A stretch of DNA of 64,000 nt from contig NZ_PUBZ01000125.1 of NCBI RefSeq assembly GCF_003205875.1, positions 1 through 64,000 of the forward strand. The letters run 5' to 3'. The notes under the pieces were generated by a model that did no database searches, was not told the DNA's origin, and was given only the letters and a program-made list of their open reading frames with translations. The position numbers and the translations under genes were made by a program. Origin of the DNA: Herpetosiphon llansteffanensis. GTDB taxonomy: Bacteria; Chloroflexota; Chloroflexia; Chloroflexales; Herpetosiphonaceae. Of the stretch, positions 32,309 to 40,900 are shown piece by piece. Position 1 is the stretch's first letter. Each line of letters opens with the position of its first letter.

Positions 32309-32893
32309 GCAATATACAGCCTTTGTGCATCTCTATCTCGGCGCGACGATTCAAACAACCATGAACGGCCATGCAGTCGCTATTGAAATTGAATCACACT
32401 TTCCGCAAGCGGGCGAGGCTAGTATTCGCCTACGGATGCCAGCGCCACAACAATTTACCCTCGCCCTCAGAATCCCTGAATGGGCCAAAACCTATACGAT
32501 CACGGTTGCAGATGCTGTTACTGAGTTCAAACAAGGCTATCTTTACATCAGCAAGCGCTGGAACCCTGATGAAACCATTGCCTGCTCGTTTGCCATGGAA
32601 ATCAAACGCATCACAGCCAATCCATTCGTACGCGAAACCATCGGTAAAATCGCGCTGATGCGTGGGCCGATTGTCTATTGTCTTGAAGAAGTAGATAACG
32701 GCAATAACCTGCATTTGCTGTCGCTCCCCCGCGAAGCAGAACTCTTGTTGGAAGCCAAAGATAGCTTGGCAGATCGGATTCAGCTCAGATCACGCTTTAG
32801 TCTACCAGCAGAAGCAACTACGCTGGATTCCCTATTACCAATGGGCAAATCGTGGTGAATGTGAAATGCAAGTCTGGATAACTGAGGCCTGAA
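32309..32893 (+). pseudogene. GH127 (beta-L-arabinofuranosidase-type) C-terminal fragment
   Basis: The readable part begins AFVHLYLGATI without a proper start and continues with FTLALRIPEWAKTY, YISKRWNPDETI and KIALMRGPIVYCLEEVDN, the C-terminal beta region of GH127/DUF1680 enzymes. Near 32826 a frameshift moves the conserved ending IPYYQWANRGECEMQVWI into another frame (stop at about 32893). The catalytic (alpha/alpha)6 barrel with the Cys and Glu residues is missing, so this is a dead fragment. Confidence 0.75.
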
Positions 32894-32940
32894 GTTTATG
32901 TGCCCGCCGATTAGGTCGGCGGGCACATTATTATTAAAGC

Positions 32941-33885
32941 CTACGCAGGATCGTGGCGTTTGAGCCAGCCCAACATTGCTTGATTGGTTTCGTCTGGCTT
33001 TTCTTGCTGAATCCAATGCCCACAATCAAGGCTGAGCACTTCCACGTTGGGCACGAAGGTTGTCAGATTTGGCGAACGCTGGACAGAATCGTGGTTGCCG
33101 TAAATCATCAGCGCTGGTTGCTGGATAATAGGCTCTACATTGGCCAAAAGATGCCAATTGCGGTCAAGATTGCGATACCAATTAATGCCGCCAGTAAAGC
33201 CTGATGCTTCGAACGCGGCGACGAAAACGGCCAACTCGTCATCATGCATAATCGGCTCGCCCTGTGGTGTTGCAGCTTTGGCCAAATTAATCAAGGCCAT
33301 GCCTGGTTGCGGCTCGCTGGGCGGCACATTCTTGCGGTAGAGATTGCGCAAAAATTGTAGTGTATGCGCTTCGAAGATCGCATCGGCAACACCTGGCTGG
33401 CGATGAAAGTGGACGAAATAAGAATCGCTGCCAAGAATTGCCTCTAAAAATTCGAGCCACGGCATTGTGCCGCGATCCATGTAGGGCACGCTGAGGTTAA
33501 TCAGTTTGTTGACCCGTGTTGGATGTAATAACGTCAAGCCCCAGACAACCATTGCGCCCCAATCGTGGCCAATAAACGTCGCATCGGCGTAGCCATAATG
33601 ATCGAGCAATCCAATCAGATCACCGGCTAAATGGGCGATCGAGTAAGCAGCTACATCTGCTGGCCGCGCTGAGTTGCCATAGCCGCGCTGATTGGGAACG
33701 ATGACATGATAGCCTGCATCGGCCAAAGCTGCCATCTGATAGCGCCACGAGAAGGCATGCTCTGGCCAGCCGTGACAAAGCACAATTGGCTTGCCGCCAT
33801 GCGGGTCGCCTGCCTCAAAAACTTCAAGGCTAATTCCATTAATTGTAATAAAACTGGGCTTCGGAAAATCGCTTGGATTAAACAT
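32941..33885 (-). CDS. Alpha/beta hydrolase, epoxide-hydrolase-like
   Basis: 314 residues, full length for soluble epoxide hydrolases. Oxyanion motif HGWPE (about 39-43), nucleophile elbow GHDWGAMVVWG with catalytic Asp, lid region, late acid in IYGNHDSV and catalytic His in LDCGHWIQQEKP. An Asp nucleophile and HGWPE indicate epoxide or haloalkane hydrolysis through an alkyl-enzyme ester. Two lid tyrosines are plausible (SVPYMDRG, GINWYRN). Cytoplasmic. It is divergent from a WYL-domain regulator (34016), which may control it. Confidence 0.85.
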   Translation of the reverse strand: MFNPSDFPKPSFITINGISLEVFEAGDPHGGKPIVLCHGWPEHAFSWRYQMAALADAGYHVIVPNQRGYGNSARPADVAAYSIAHLAGDLIGLLDHYGYADATFIGHDWGAMVVWGLTLLHPTRVNKLINLSVPYMDRGTMPWLEFLEAILGSDSYFVHFHRQPGVADAIFEAHTLQFLRNLYRKNVPPSEPQPGMALINLAKAATPQGEPIMHDDELAVFVAAFEASGFTGGINWYRNLDRNWHLLANVEPIIQQPALMIYGNHDSVQRSPNLTTFVPNVEVLSLDCGHWIQQEKPDETNQAMLGWLKRHDPA

Positions 33886-34015
33886 CAGGGTTCCTTCGGT
33901 GCTAAGTGAGCGTGTTTGATGGAAATCAACACGTCGTGCTGCTCATAGCGCGAGTATAATAGCCAAACGATGACAGCTATATGTCACTGTTTTTGATGAG
34001 GTAAAGAAGGAACTC

Positions 34016-34927
34016 ATGGAAAAAGTCGAGCGCTTGATTGCGATTACCATGATCTTGCTGCAAAAAGAGCTGGTTTCTGCAAGCGAATTTGCCCAGCTCT
34101 TCAATGTTTCCAAGCGCACAATCCTGCGCGATATGCAAACGTTGAGCTTTGCGAATATCCCGATCTATGCGCTGACTGGGGTCAACGGTGGCTATGGGAT
34201 TATGGATACCTACAAAGTTGATAAACGCCTGTTAAGTAGCGCCGATTTAGAGCATATATTAACTGCGCTGGCTGGATTGCAACAACTGTTGATCACCGAA
34301 GAGGTTGCCCGAACAATCAAAAAAATCGAAGCCATGGTCGGTTCATTAGCGCTCAATCGTTCCATGCAACTGTCATTTTATGCGTGGGAAGGGCGGGCTG
34401 AGCTGCGTGAACCATTAAAAATTTGCCAAGCAGCGCTAGTAAAGCAGCGGCTTGTGGCATTTGAATACACCGATAAAGCTGGAGCAGTAAGCCAACGCAT
34501 CGTCGAGCCATATGCGTTGCATTTCAGCGAATCAAGTTGGTATTTGCAAGGCTTCTGCCTTGATCGGCAGGGCTATCGGAGCTTCAAGCTGGCCAGAATG
34601 GGCCAATTGAGGATGGATGGACGCGGGTTTGAACAGCGCGCTGATTGGCCAGCCCACGCCAATGCCGCCCACGATCATCCGCAGTTCGTGACGATTAAGG
34701 CCTTGATCGCAGCGAGCATCCACGACCAAATTATCGAACGCTATGGCCGTAGCAACATTGAAGCCTACACTGCTGATTATGGGCTGGCGACGATGTATGT
34801 GCCGCAGAATCCGCAGGGCTTTCAGCTTTTAGCCAGCTTTGGCACGCAGATTAAAGTGATCGAACCGCAAAGTTATGTTGACGAATTTCGCAGCTATCTC
34901 ACGCAAATGCTGCAAAACTATGCTTGA
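34016..34927 (+). CDS. WYL-domain transcriptional regulator (YafY/DeoR-like)
   Basis: 303 residues. N-terminal winged helix (SASEFAQLFNVSKRTILRDMQTL, about 21-43) followed by a GGYGI wing, a linker, and a WYL domain (RLVAFEYTDKAGAVSQRIVEPYAL ... SSWYLQGFCLDRQGYRSFKLARM) and its C-terminal extension. WYL domains sense nucleotides or other ligands. Probable regulator of the divergent epoxide-hydrolase-like gene; the 130-bp gap between them would hold the operator. Confidence 0.88.
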   Translation: MEKVERLIAITMILLQKELVSASEFAQLFNVSKRTILRDMQTLSFANIPIYALTGVNGGYGIMDTYKVDKRLLSSADLEHILTALAGLQQLLITEEVARTIKKIEAMVGSLALNRSMQLSFYAWEGRAELREPLKICQAALVKQRLVAFEYTDKAGAVSQRIVEPYALHFSESSWYLQGFCLDRQGYRSFKLARMGQLRMDGRGFEQRADWPAHANAAHDHPQFVTIKALIAASIHDQIIERYGRSNIEAYTADYGLATMYVPQNPQGFQLLASFGTQIKVIEPQSYVDEFRSYLTQMLQNYA

Positions 34928-35374
34928 TTAGCGGTTGGCATCAGTATCGATCATGGGCTTGAGCAGATCACCATAGCTAAACAGATAGACTTCAAGGGTC
35001 GTGAGGCTGGGCATTGCAGTCCAGTCGCTGGTTGTTAAGCGCTGATGCAGCTGCTCAAAAATAGCGACACTCTCTAAGCGATTGAAGGCAAGAAAACCCT
35101 CGCCATCAGCAAGGAAGGTGCGTTGTTGGCCAGCCATCTGCGCAAAACAAAGGTGCAGTTGGTAGCGATTCATGCCATACGGCCTAGCAGTATAGGGTAA
35201 TTGGGCGCGCAGCCATGCCAGAACTTCATCAGCTAAGACCGTTCGTGCCGCAAAACTCAGGGTCGAGCTAGCCTCCCAGCCCCGTGCACCAAAGCCTTGA
35301 TGATTGTTGAGGGTTGCAGTCATACTCCGAATCATCCGCTGCCGCTGCCACCATTGTTTGAGTCGGTGTATCAT
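34928..35374 (-). CDS. Hypothetical protein
   Basis: 148 residues, soluble, with a basic N-terminus (HRLKQWWQRQRMIR) and mixed alpha/beta remainder (ARTVLADEVLAWLRAQLPYT, SLTTLEVYLFSYGDLLKPM). The start at 35374 follows AGGAG; the longer frame up to 35581 runs over the opposite gene and was rejected. It abuts the WYL regulator convergently with no gap. No family recognised. Confidence 0.65.
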   Translation of the reverse strand: MIHRLKQWWQRQRMIRSMTATLNNHQGFGARGWEASSTLSFAARTVLADEVLAWLRAQLPYTARPYGMNRYQLHLCFAQMAGQQRTFLADGEGFLAFNRLESVAIFEQLHQRLTTSDWTAMPSLTTLEVYLFSYGDLLKPMIDTDANR

Positions 35375-35451
35375 GGCTACTCCTAATTTAAGCAGGCTTG
35401 CTTGGTAAGGAAATAGTATAGTTCGTGTTATGAGTGAAAGGTTCAGTCTTG

Positions 35452-35901
35452 ATGCCAACGTTTTCGCAGGTACGACCGCCAGCCACCGATCAGCAACTTG
35501 CAGCACTAGAAGCACGAATCGGCTACCCGTTGCCCGAAGCCTATCGCACGTTTTTGCACACCACGAATGGGGGAATACCAAATCCTATTGTCTTTAGCAT
35601 CAAGGATGATTGGTTTACCGAAGGACATGTAGATGTCTTTTCGTCGGTTGATCCCGCTGATCCGCACCATTATATTCACCGCGATCTAGATATTTTCGGC
35701 GATGAGATCCCCGCAACGATGTTGCCAATTGGGAGTGACCCAGGCGGGAATGTAATCTGTATCTCACTAGCAGGCCAGACAACTGAGCAGATCTTTTTTT
35801 GGGATCATGACACGTCCGAGGACGACGATCCCTTTTCATGGTGCGCCCCTGACCTCCCAACGTTTCTTGCCAACCTGGCTCCAGAAAATCTCGATGTCTA
35901 A
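35452..35901 (+). CDS. SMI1/KNR4-family protein
   Basis: 149 residues. It shows the SUKH/SMI1-KNR4 signature: an N-terminal helix with LEARIGYPLPEAYRTFLHTT, then NGGIPNP, LPIGSDPGGNVICISLAG and IFFWDHDTSEDDDP. Most bacterial members are immunity proteins of contact-dependent or polymorphic toxins; some are orphans as here. Start ambiguous between ATG 35452 and GTG 35434. No toxin gene is adjacent. Confidence 0.8.
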   Translation: MPTFSQVRPPATDQQLAALEARIGYPLPEAYRTFLHTTNGGIPNPIVFSIKDDWFTEGHVDVFSSVDPADPHHYIHRDLDIFGDEIPATMLPIGSDPGGNVICISLAGQTTEQIFFWDHDTSEDDDPFSWCAPDLPTFLANLAPENLDV

Positions 35902-36059
35902 GCTGGTGCAGGCAAACAGGCATATTTAGGATGTCAAGCGCCTTGTCGACGATGAAAACTCAGCCCACAAGCGGTTAACCAAAGCTGCGGGTGCTGGTAT
36001 CGTGATAACGCTGGGCGCTTGCCCGCTATGGATTGCATATACTGTGAGGAGTTTTTGCA

Positions 36060-36542
36060 ATGGCACTTGAACGACTGGATGCTGCACCAACCGACTTTGA
36101 TTTTGTGCATGGCGACTGGAATGTTCGCCACCGACGGCTCAAAGATCGCCTGGTTGGCAATACCGAATGGATTGAATTCAGCGGGCACATGTCCACTCAG
36201 CCCGTGCTTGGCGGGTATGGCAATGTCGAAGACAACCTCTTGAATCTCCCAGAAGGGCCGTATCGCGCCATTGCGATCCGCTCGTTCAATCCTCAAACCA
36301 TGAGTTGGTCGATCTGGTGGCTCGATGGGCGCATGCCCGACCAGCTTGATGTGCCAGTGGTTGGGCAGTTTATCGACGGAGTTGGCACCTTCTATGCTAA
36401 CGATACGCTGCGCGGCAAGCCAATCAAAATCCGCTTCCTCTGGTTTGCAGTAACGCCAGATCAACTGCGCTGGGAACAAGCTTTCTCCGCCGATGACGGA
36501 GCCACGTGGGAAACCAACTGGATTATGGATTTCTCGCGCTAA
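36060..36542 (+). CDS. DUF1579-like protein
   Basis: 160 residues. FDFVHGDWNVRHRRL at the start, LGGYGNVEDNLL, MSWSIWWLDGRM, VGTFYANDTLRGKPI and a closing WEQAFSADDGATWETNW match small lipocalin-like DUF1579-related proteins that occur widely with no known reaction. Soluble, no signal peptide. GGAG lies 9 nt before the ATG. Confidence 0.7.
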   Translation: MALERLDAAPTDFDFVHGDWNVRHRRLKDRLVGNTEWIEFSGHMSTQPVLGGYGNVEDNLLNLPEGPYRAIAIRSFNPQTMSWSIWWLDGRMPDQLDVPVVGQFIDGVGTFYANDTLRGKPIKIRFLWFAVTPDQLRWEQAFSADDGATWETNWIMDFSR

Positions 36543-36685
36543 CTCTAGAGCCGCCACCCATCAATGGAGATGTTCGGCGGCTATTAATCACCATTTCCCA
36601 CCAACGTATACCATCATTATGTAAAACAAGAGATAGGAAGTGAGGATGGATCTCTTTGGGGCAAGGATAGGAGCTGAAAATCGGA

Positions 36686-36735
36686 TTGACAAGCCACGCG
36701 TTGTAACAGCGTTGTAACAGCGCAGGGCTATGCTC
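36686..36735 (+). promoter_or_regulatory. 11-bp tandem operator and promoter
   Basis: GCGTTGTAACA occurs twice in tandem (36698-36708, 36709-36719), one helical turn apart, followed after 6 nt from the second TTGTAACAGCG copy by TATGCT. The same arrangement occurs on the minus strand upstream of 39501. Such 11-bp direct repeats overlapping the -35 region are typical for OmpR/PhoB-family activators. Confidence 0.55.
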
Positions 36736-36786
36736 AATCTAGGCAGCGCCTATCGATGATTCATTGCTGCCCGAAAGGGAGAATCC

Positions 36787-37272
36787 ATGTTCAGCTCGAT
36801 CACAGCACCCCAACGTGGCATCCACTGTCGCTATTGGCTTGTGCTCTTAACAAGTTTTGGCTATTTCAGCTTCAGCGATTGGCTGCTAACAAGAATTTTT
36901 GGCTATGGGTTGTGGCCACTCTATTTGGTTAGCACAGGGTTGCTGTTTACGCTGCAATGGTGGCTGCTTGTGCCCCATCCCGATGGCTTGCGCTGGATCA
37001 TTGGTAGTATTGGGGTCTTTACGCTGTGCTTGTTGATAACCACTTTTTGGCTAGAACCATTATTTAGATCTGTCTCACAGACATATATGCCACAATTTGG
37101 TGATAAAGGGAGATTTATCCTTCAAGACGTACTTACCTATGGTTTCTGGGGCTTGCTGCTTGGGTTCGTCCAAGCGACCGCACTACCAGCGTGCTATAGT
37201 CCGCTCAAGTGGATTATGCTCTCGACGCTTGTCTATAGTTTGGCGGGTTTGGGGTTGTTGTATTTACTATGA
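36787..37272 (+). CDS. Small integral membrane protein
   Basis: 161 residues with about four hydrophobic helices (YWLVLLTSFGYFSF; LWPLYLVSTGLLFTLQWWLL; WIIGSIGVFTLCLLITTFWL; VLTYGFWGLLLGFVQATAL plus a C-terminal LVYSLAGLGLLYLL). No recognised family. The two repeats in its promoter link it to the membrane gene at 38972-39501. Confidence 0.65.
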   Translation: MFSSITAPQRGIHCRYWLVLLTSFGYFSFSDWLLTRIFGYGLWPLYLVSTGLLFTLQWWLLVPHPDGLRWIIGSIGVFTLCLLITTFWLEPLFRSVSQTYMPQFGDKGRFILQDVLTYGFWGLLLGFVQATALPACYSPLKWIMLSTLVYSLAGLGLLYLL

Positions 37273-37390
37273 GGTTCATCATCACACATTTTTTGCTGCT
37301 GGTGGTGGGTAAACAAGCGAGGTTCACACGTAGCCACACCATGATCAACACATAGAAATCCATGGTGTGGCTATACTAACCACGGGTCAG

Positions 37391-38539
37391 TTAATCAAGC
37401 AGCGTATTCAATCCATAGAAGGCCAACAGGTTGGTCTGGATGCCATGGCGCGTAATGGCCGCCTGAACCTCACGAACCACGTGCCGCTGGAGATCCATGG
37501 GCTGTATAGCCGCTGCGGCAAAGGCATCTTGGCAGCGCTGATCGCTAAACTTCGTATGCGTATACATGAGCTTTCCATCGTCATCGCGGGATATCATGGG
37601 ACTGCTCGTATCGTAGTGCGTAGCCGCAAACACCTGACTAAGCAGCCATTGCGCGATCATATAGGCCCAATATGGATCTGACAGCTGGCGGAGGTAGGCC
37701 AACAGCAGCGTGGTGCATTGATCGCTGGGCAGGAAGAGGATCGTTGTCCACGCATCCCACACCTGCGTGCGCACAGCATCGTCAGGATGGGTATTTAAGG
37801 TTGGCAACGGTTCTAGGAGTCGCTCAAGCAGTGCGGAGTTGGCAGGCGCACCGTCGCTGAGCAACAGCAGCGCCTTGTCTGCTGCCCACTGCACGCGGAG
37901 GTCGGGATGCGTTTTCCAGGGCATGAACAGATCACGGTCTGCGTGGACGAGCTGGTGTCCTTGGCGTTTTCGGCGCAAACAGAGCCAAGCCAAATTGTTG
38001 ATCGCATCGACCACGATCAGCGGATCAGACTCGGCCTGAATACCCGCGACAACCACTGCGAGAAATCGGTCACTCTCCTCGGGGAATAACGCGAGCATGG
38101 TATACGCTGCCGCACGGACTTTGGCGGCTGGATGGGTGAGAAAAGTACAAACGCTATCCACCTGCTCCCGACCCGTCGCATGACACGCCTCCCAGAGCTG
38201 GTTGATGTGGGTTAATGGCTCTGGATTGGTCCATTTCCACGCTGGGTCGGTTGGCATTGCCCCGTAAGATGCGAGCGTCGCTGCACATTCTAGCAACGTT
38301 GCGCAATGGTCCGCGTTGGACTGCTGTGCGGCGGCCTGGAGGAAAAATGGGATGACAACGGGCGTGACCGAATAAATCGTGTATTGGTGGATGCTATGGA
38401 GATAGACCTTCTTGATCCCACGTTCAAAGATCATGGGATCGGGGGAGATGAGATCGGGGAGAAACTGCGGAAAGTGCGCGGCATGACCATAGGCGCTTTC
38501 TAGGTGTTTCCAACGGACGGTATTGAGGCCGATGAACAT
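37391..38539 (-). CDS. HEAT-repeat protein
   Basis: 382 residues, wholly helical, with HEAT/Armadillo-like units (CTFLTHPAAKVRAAAYTMLA, SDPLIVVDAINNLAWLCL, HPDLRVQWAADKALLLLSDG, HPDDAVRTQVWDAWTTIL). Protein-binding scaffold, probably cytoplasmic. Weak ribosome site (AGG). Stands alone, with intergenic DNA on both sides. No catalytic motif. Confidence 0.75.
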   Translation of the reverse strand: MFIGLNTVRWKHLESAYGHAAHFPQFLPDLISPDPMIFERGIKKVYLHSIHQYTIYSVTPVVIPFFLQAAAQQSNADHCATLLECAATLASYGAMPTDPAWKWTNPEPLTHINQLWEACHATGREQVDSVCTFLTHPAAKVRAAAYTMLALFPEESDRFLAVVVAGIQAESDPLIVVDAINNLAWLCLRRKRQGHQLVHADRDLFMPWKTHPDLRVQWAADKALLLLSDGAPANSALLERLLEPLPTLNTHPDDAVRTQVWDAWTTILFLPSDQCTTLLLAYLRQLSDPYWAYMIAQWLLSQVFAATHYDTSSPMISRDDDGKLMYTHTKFSDQRCQDAFAAAAIQPMDLQRHVVREVQAAITRHGIQTNLLAFYGLNTLLD

Positions 38540-38747
38540 GGGACCTTTTTTCTTTATGAATAGATGTCACTGCGGGCGTGATGGGTGAGTTGGTTGTCTC
38601 ATTATAGCAATTCTAACACGCTCAGTCTAGGGGGATCATGCAGAAACAATCGTGGACTCTCTGTTTTCTCCATTGTTGAACGCTCTGTAGGGGCTTGGCT
38701 AATGGGCGGGGCTGATTAACCAACCCCGCTTGTTCTAGGCAAGGCAA

Positions 38748-38921
38748 TTAATACAGTTGTTCGCTCTCGTCGCCATCTGCATTGACTGCCTCCAGCACGG
38801 TTTCGCTAGCCAGTTGCACACCACAATCGGGGCAGGCATCGAAGCTAATTTCGCCGTCCTGATGTTCCGCATAATTCAAATCGTACTCTGTTCCACATTC
38901 ACACGTTACTGATAGCTGCAT
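38748..38921 (-). CDS. Small CxC/CxxC protein
   Basis: 57 residues. TCECGTEYDL and DACPDCGVQL supply four cysteines as in a zinc ribbon; the C-terminus is acidic. The start at 38921 is set by AGGAGG 4 nt upstream; the longer frame to 39035 is a read-back into the neighbouring gene. Possible nucleic-acid or protein-binding zinc finger; target unknown. Confidence 0.65.
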   Translation of the reverse strand: MQLSVTCECGTEYDLNYAEHQDGEISFDACPDCGVQLASETVLEAVNADGDESEQLY

Positions 38922-38971
38922 AATGCCTCCTTGGCTGTATTGTAGCAAATGGCTGAAAAAAGCACGAATGG

Positions 38972-39501
38972 CTAGGGCAGCGCATTCAGAATGCTTGGCA
39001 GTCGCCAAAACACAATCCCAGCCAGCACCAACCATGGGCAGAAAATAAGTATGCCAGCTCCGGTTGGCACAATACTAGCCACCAAAACACCTTCCAGCGC
39101 CATTTGGAGCGAGCCATAGTCGAGATAAAAAGCGCTCAAGCAACCAAGAATCCAGCTAGCACAACAGATGCTGGTTAAGATCCAGCGCAGCCTATTTGGC
39201 GCAGCGCGCACTGATAGCCAATCAACCAGCCCTAGCCGCGCAATAAGCGCAAGCAGCAATGAAACCATGCCTGCATTGATGATTCCAAACAAGCAACCAA
39301 TCAAAGCCCCAACCACGAAGCTAAGGATCAATAATCCAAAACTGAGGGGCTAATCGGGTTTAAGCCTACGAGGTACAGCCATGCCATTACAACGCCATAG
39401 ATTGGGCCAGCTACCAACCCCCATAACACCAATTGCTCGCCAATGCTCCGAAATAGTGCCTTAATCGTTGGCGTAGCGCGTCTTGCCCGAACTGCATTCA
39501 T
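38972..39501 (-). pseudogene. Small membrane protein gene with a frameshift
   Basis: ATG 39501 follows AAGGAG and opens a frame (MNAVRARRATPTIKALF, then a hydrophobic helix LVLWGLVAGPIYGVVMAWLY) that stops at about 39330. The neighbouring frame continues seamlessly with ILSFVVGALIGCLFGIINAG and three further helices to 38972. A frameshift near the TTTT tract at about 39340 most simply explains this. Either a recent mutation, programmed shift or sequence error. It has the same type of tandem-repeat promoter as the gene at 36787. Confidence 0.6.
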
Positions 39502-39542
39502 CGCGTGCTCCTTGTACTCATGCTGAATGCAGTATGCTGCTA

Positions 39543-39572
39543 TGCTGTTACGCTGGCGTTACAAGCTGAGCT
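39543..39572 (-). promoter_or_regulatory. 11-bp tandem operator and promoter, second example
   Basis: On the minus strand TTGTAACGCCA is followed directly by GCGTAACAGCA, then 6 nt, then CATACT. Layout identical to 36698-36731. Confidence 0.5.
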
Positions 39573-39642
39573 TGGTACTATGGTAGGATAGAGTTTAGAA
39601 TTGTGATCGTATCATTAGGGGTTTTGAGAGAGGAATACCACA

Positions 39643-40200
39643 ATGAACAGACTGAATCGGGTGTTGTGCTTCGTGATGATCTTCTTAGCCGGATGTGGTG
39701 CCATTAACCCAACGCCTACTGATGTTGTTGAAGCACCCCCAACAGCCGAGCCAACCATCGTCAGCGACTATCCAACAGCCGAGCCCACTGTTGATAGGAC
39801 ACGGCTTCTCATCTCCATCGCGTATTTCGGCGGGCGCTGTATCTCTGCGACGAATCCGGACAGTATGCCGTACATTTGCAATGGAAAAAACGAGATCTTG
39901 AAAGATGGAACCCTGACGTTGATCAGTAATGGTACTCTGATCAAGACGACGATCCTATCTGCAGACGAGCTTGCCAGCATTACCACAGCCGTTTCGAATA
40001 CCGATTTTACCACGATCAAAAACACACCCTTTTTCGGCATCTGCCAAGCACCTATTTATGAGGCTGAAGTTACCTACACGATCGTAACGGTCAATGGATT
40101 GGAAGAAATTGCCAGTTGTACGGTCGCGATTGATCCAACACTCCCCTTGTTCCAAACCCTCACAGAGCTTCTGGAGAAGTATGATCATGAATGGGAATAA
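39643..40200 (+). CDS. Lipoprotein, unknown family
   Basis: 185 residues. Signal peptide NRLNRVLCFVMIFLAGC with the lipobox Cys at about 18, a Pro/Thr-rich spacer (PTPTDVVEAPPTAEPT...), then a beta-rich domain with four cysteines (GGRCISA, YICNGK, FGICQAP, ASCTVA) that can form two disulphides outside the cell. No enzyme motif. It is terminated by the strong hairpin at 40207. Confidence 0.75.
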   Translation: MNRLNRVLCFVMIFLAGCGAINPTPTDVVEAPPTAEPTIVSDYPTAEPTVDRTRLLISIAYFGGRCISATNPDSMPYICNGKNEILKDGTLTLISNGTLIKTTILSADELASITTAVSNTDFTTIKNTPFFGICQAPIYEAEVTYTIVTVNGLEEIASCTVAIDPTLPLFQTLTELLEKYDHEWE

Positions 40201-40206
40201 CAGCTG

Positions 40207-40248
40207 CTGATCAAATGCTCCATAATTTTTTGTGGAGCATTTGATCAG
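40207..40248. terminator. Bidirectional terminator between convergent genes
   Basis: 16-bp perfect stem CTGATCAAATGCTCCA / TGGAGCATTTGATCAG, with a T-rich 10-nt loop, lies between a + strand lipoprotein gene and a - strand hydrolase gene. Confidence 0.75.
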
Positions 40249-40259
40249 AGGGCTAAGAT

Positions 40260-40835
40260 CTACTGCTCGCCGCCAGGTTGGGCAAAGTTGACATGCTCAG
40301 CGCGGGCCGTGCTATTCGTGCGGCCAGGATAGGAGAGCCACTGCATGGCGATATTGAGTTCCTTAATAATATCTGCTGCTTCGATTGTGACACCACTCTC
40401 CAATTCGATCGTTCCAGTGGTATGGCCGTCGCTGACCAAGGTAAGATCGTAGCCGCGTTCAAGCGCGCCATATGCGGTAGCCCGAATACACCAATTGGTT
40501 GCTGCGCCTGCTAGCACAATGTGCGAGACATTCAACGCCGCAAGTTCTTCCGCTAAGCTGGTCTGTTCAAACGATGAATTAAATTGCTTATGGATACGTG
40601 GCTCACCCTCAGCTGGTACCAACTCTGGAACCCATTGCCACTGTGGACTATCGGTGGGCAGTTCCTCATCGGTGTGTTGAACCCACAGCACAGGAATTTT
40701 TTCTGCGCGGGCACGCTCTACAGTGCGGGCAATGTTGCCGATGATCCGCGCGCCATCCCATGCCTCATTGACGACCCCAACCTGAACATCAACGACCACG
40801 AGCGCTGCGTTGTTGCCTTCCCGAATAGTTGCCAT
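40260..40835 (-). CDS. Isochorismatase-family cysteine hydrolase
   Basis: 191 residues. Catalytic triad places are present: Asp in ALVVVDVQVGV, Lys in IHKQFNSSF and Cys in AGAATNWCIRATAYGAL. The family hydrolyses amides or vinyl ethers (nicotinamidase, isochorismatase, ureidoacrylate); substrate not readable. The start at 40835 follows AAAGGAG; the frame extending to 40871 is not needed. A second paralogous family member lies at 52721. Confidence 0.85.
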   Translation of the reverse strand: MATIREGNNAALVVVDVQVGVVNEAWDGARIIGNIARTVERARAEKIPVLWVQHTDEELPTDSPQWQWVPELVPAEGEPRIHKQFNSSFEQTSLAEELAALNVSHIVLAGAATNWCIRATAYGALERGYDLTLVSDGHTTGTIELESGVTIEAADIIKELNIAMQWLSYPGRTNSTARAEHVNFAQPGGEQ

Positions 40836-40900
40836 ATGGTGCTCCTTTATTGCAATTGAGCAGAGAAACATTGGGTGTAGTATAGCACATATGTACGAAT

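Noticed and set aside
35374-35581. N-terminal extension of the gene at 34928
   Set aside because: It would overlap the SMI1/KNR4-like gene on the other strand, and a good AGGAG-ATG start exists at 35374.
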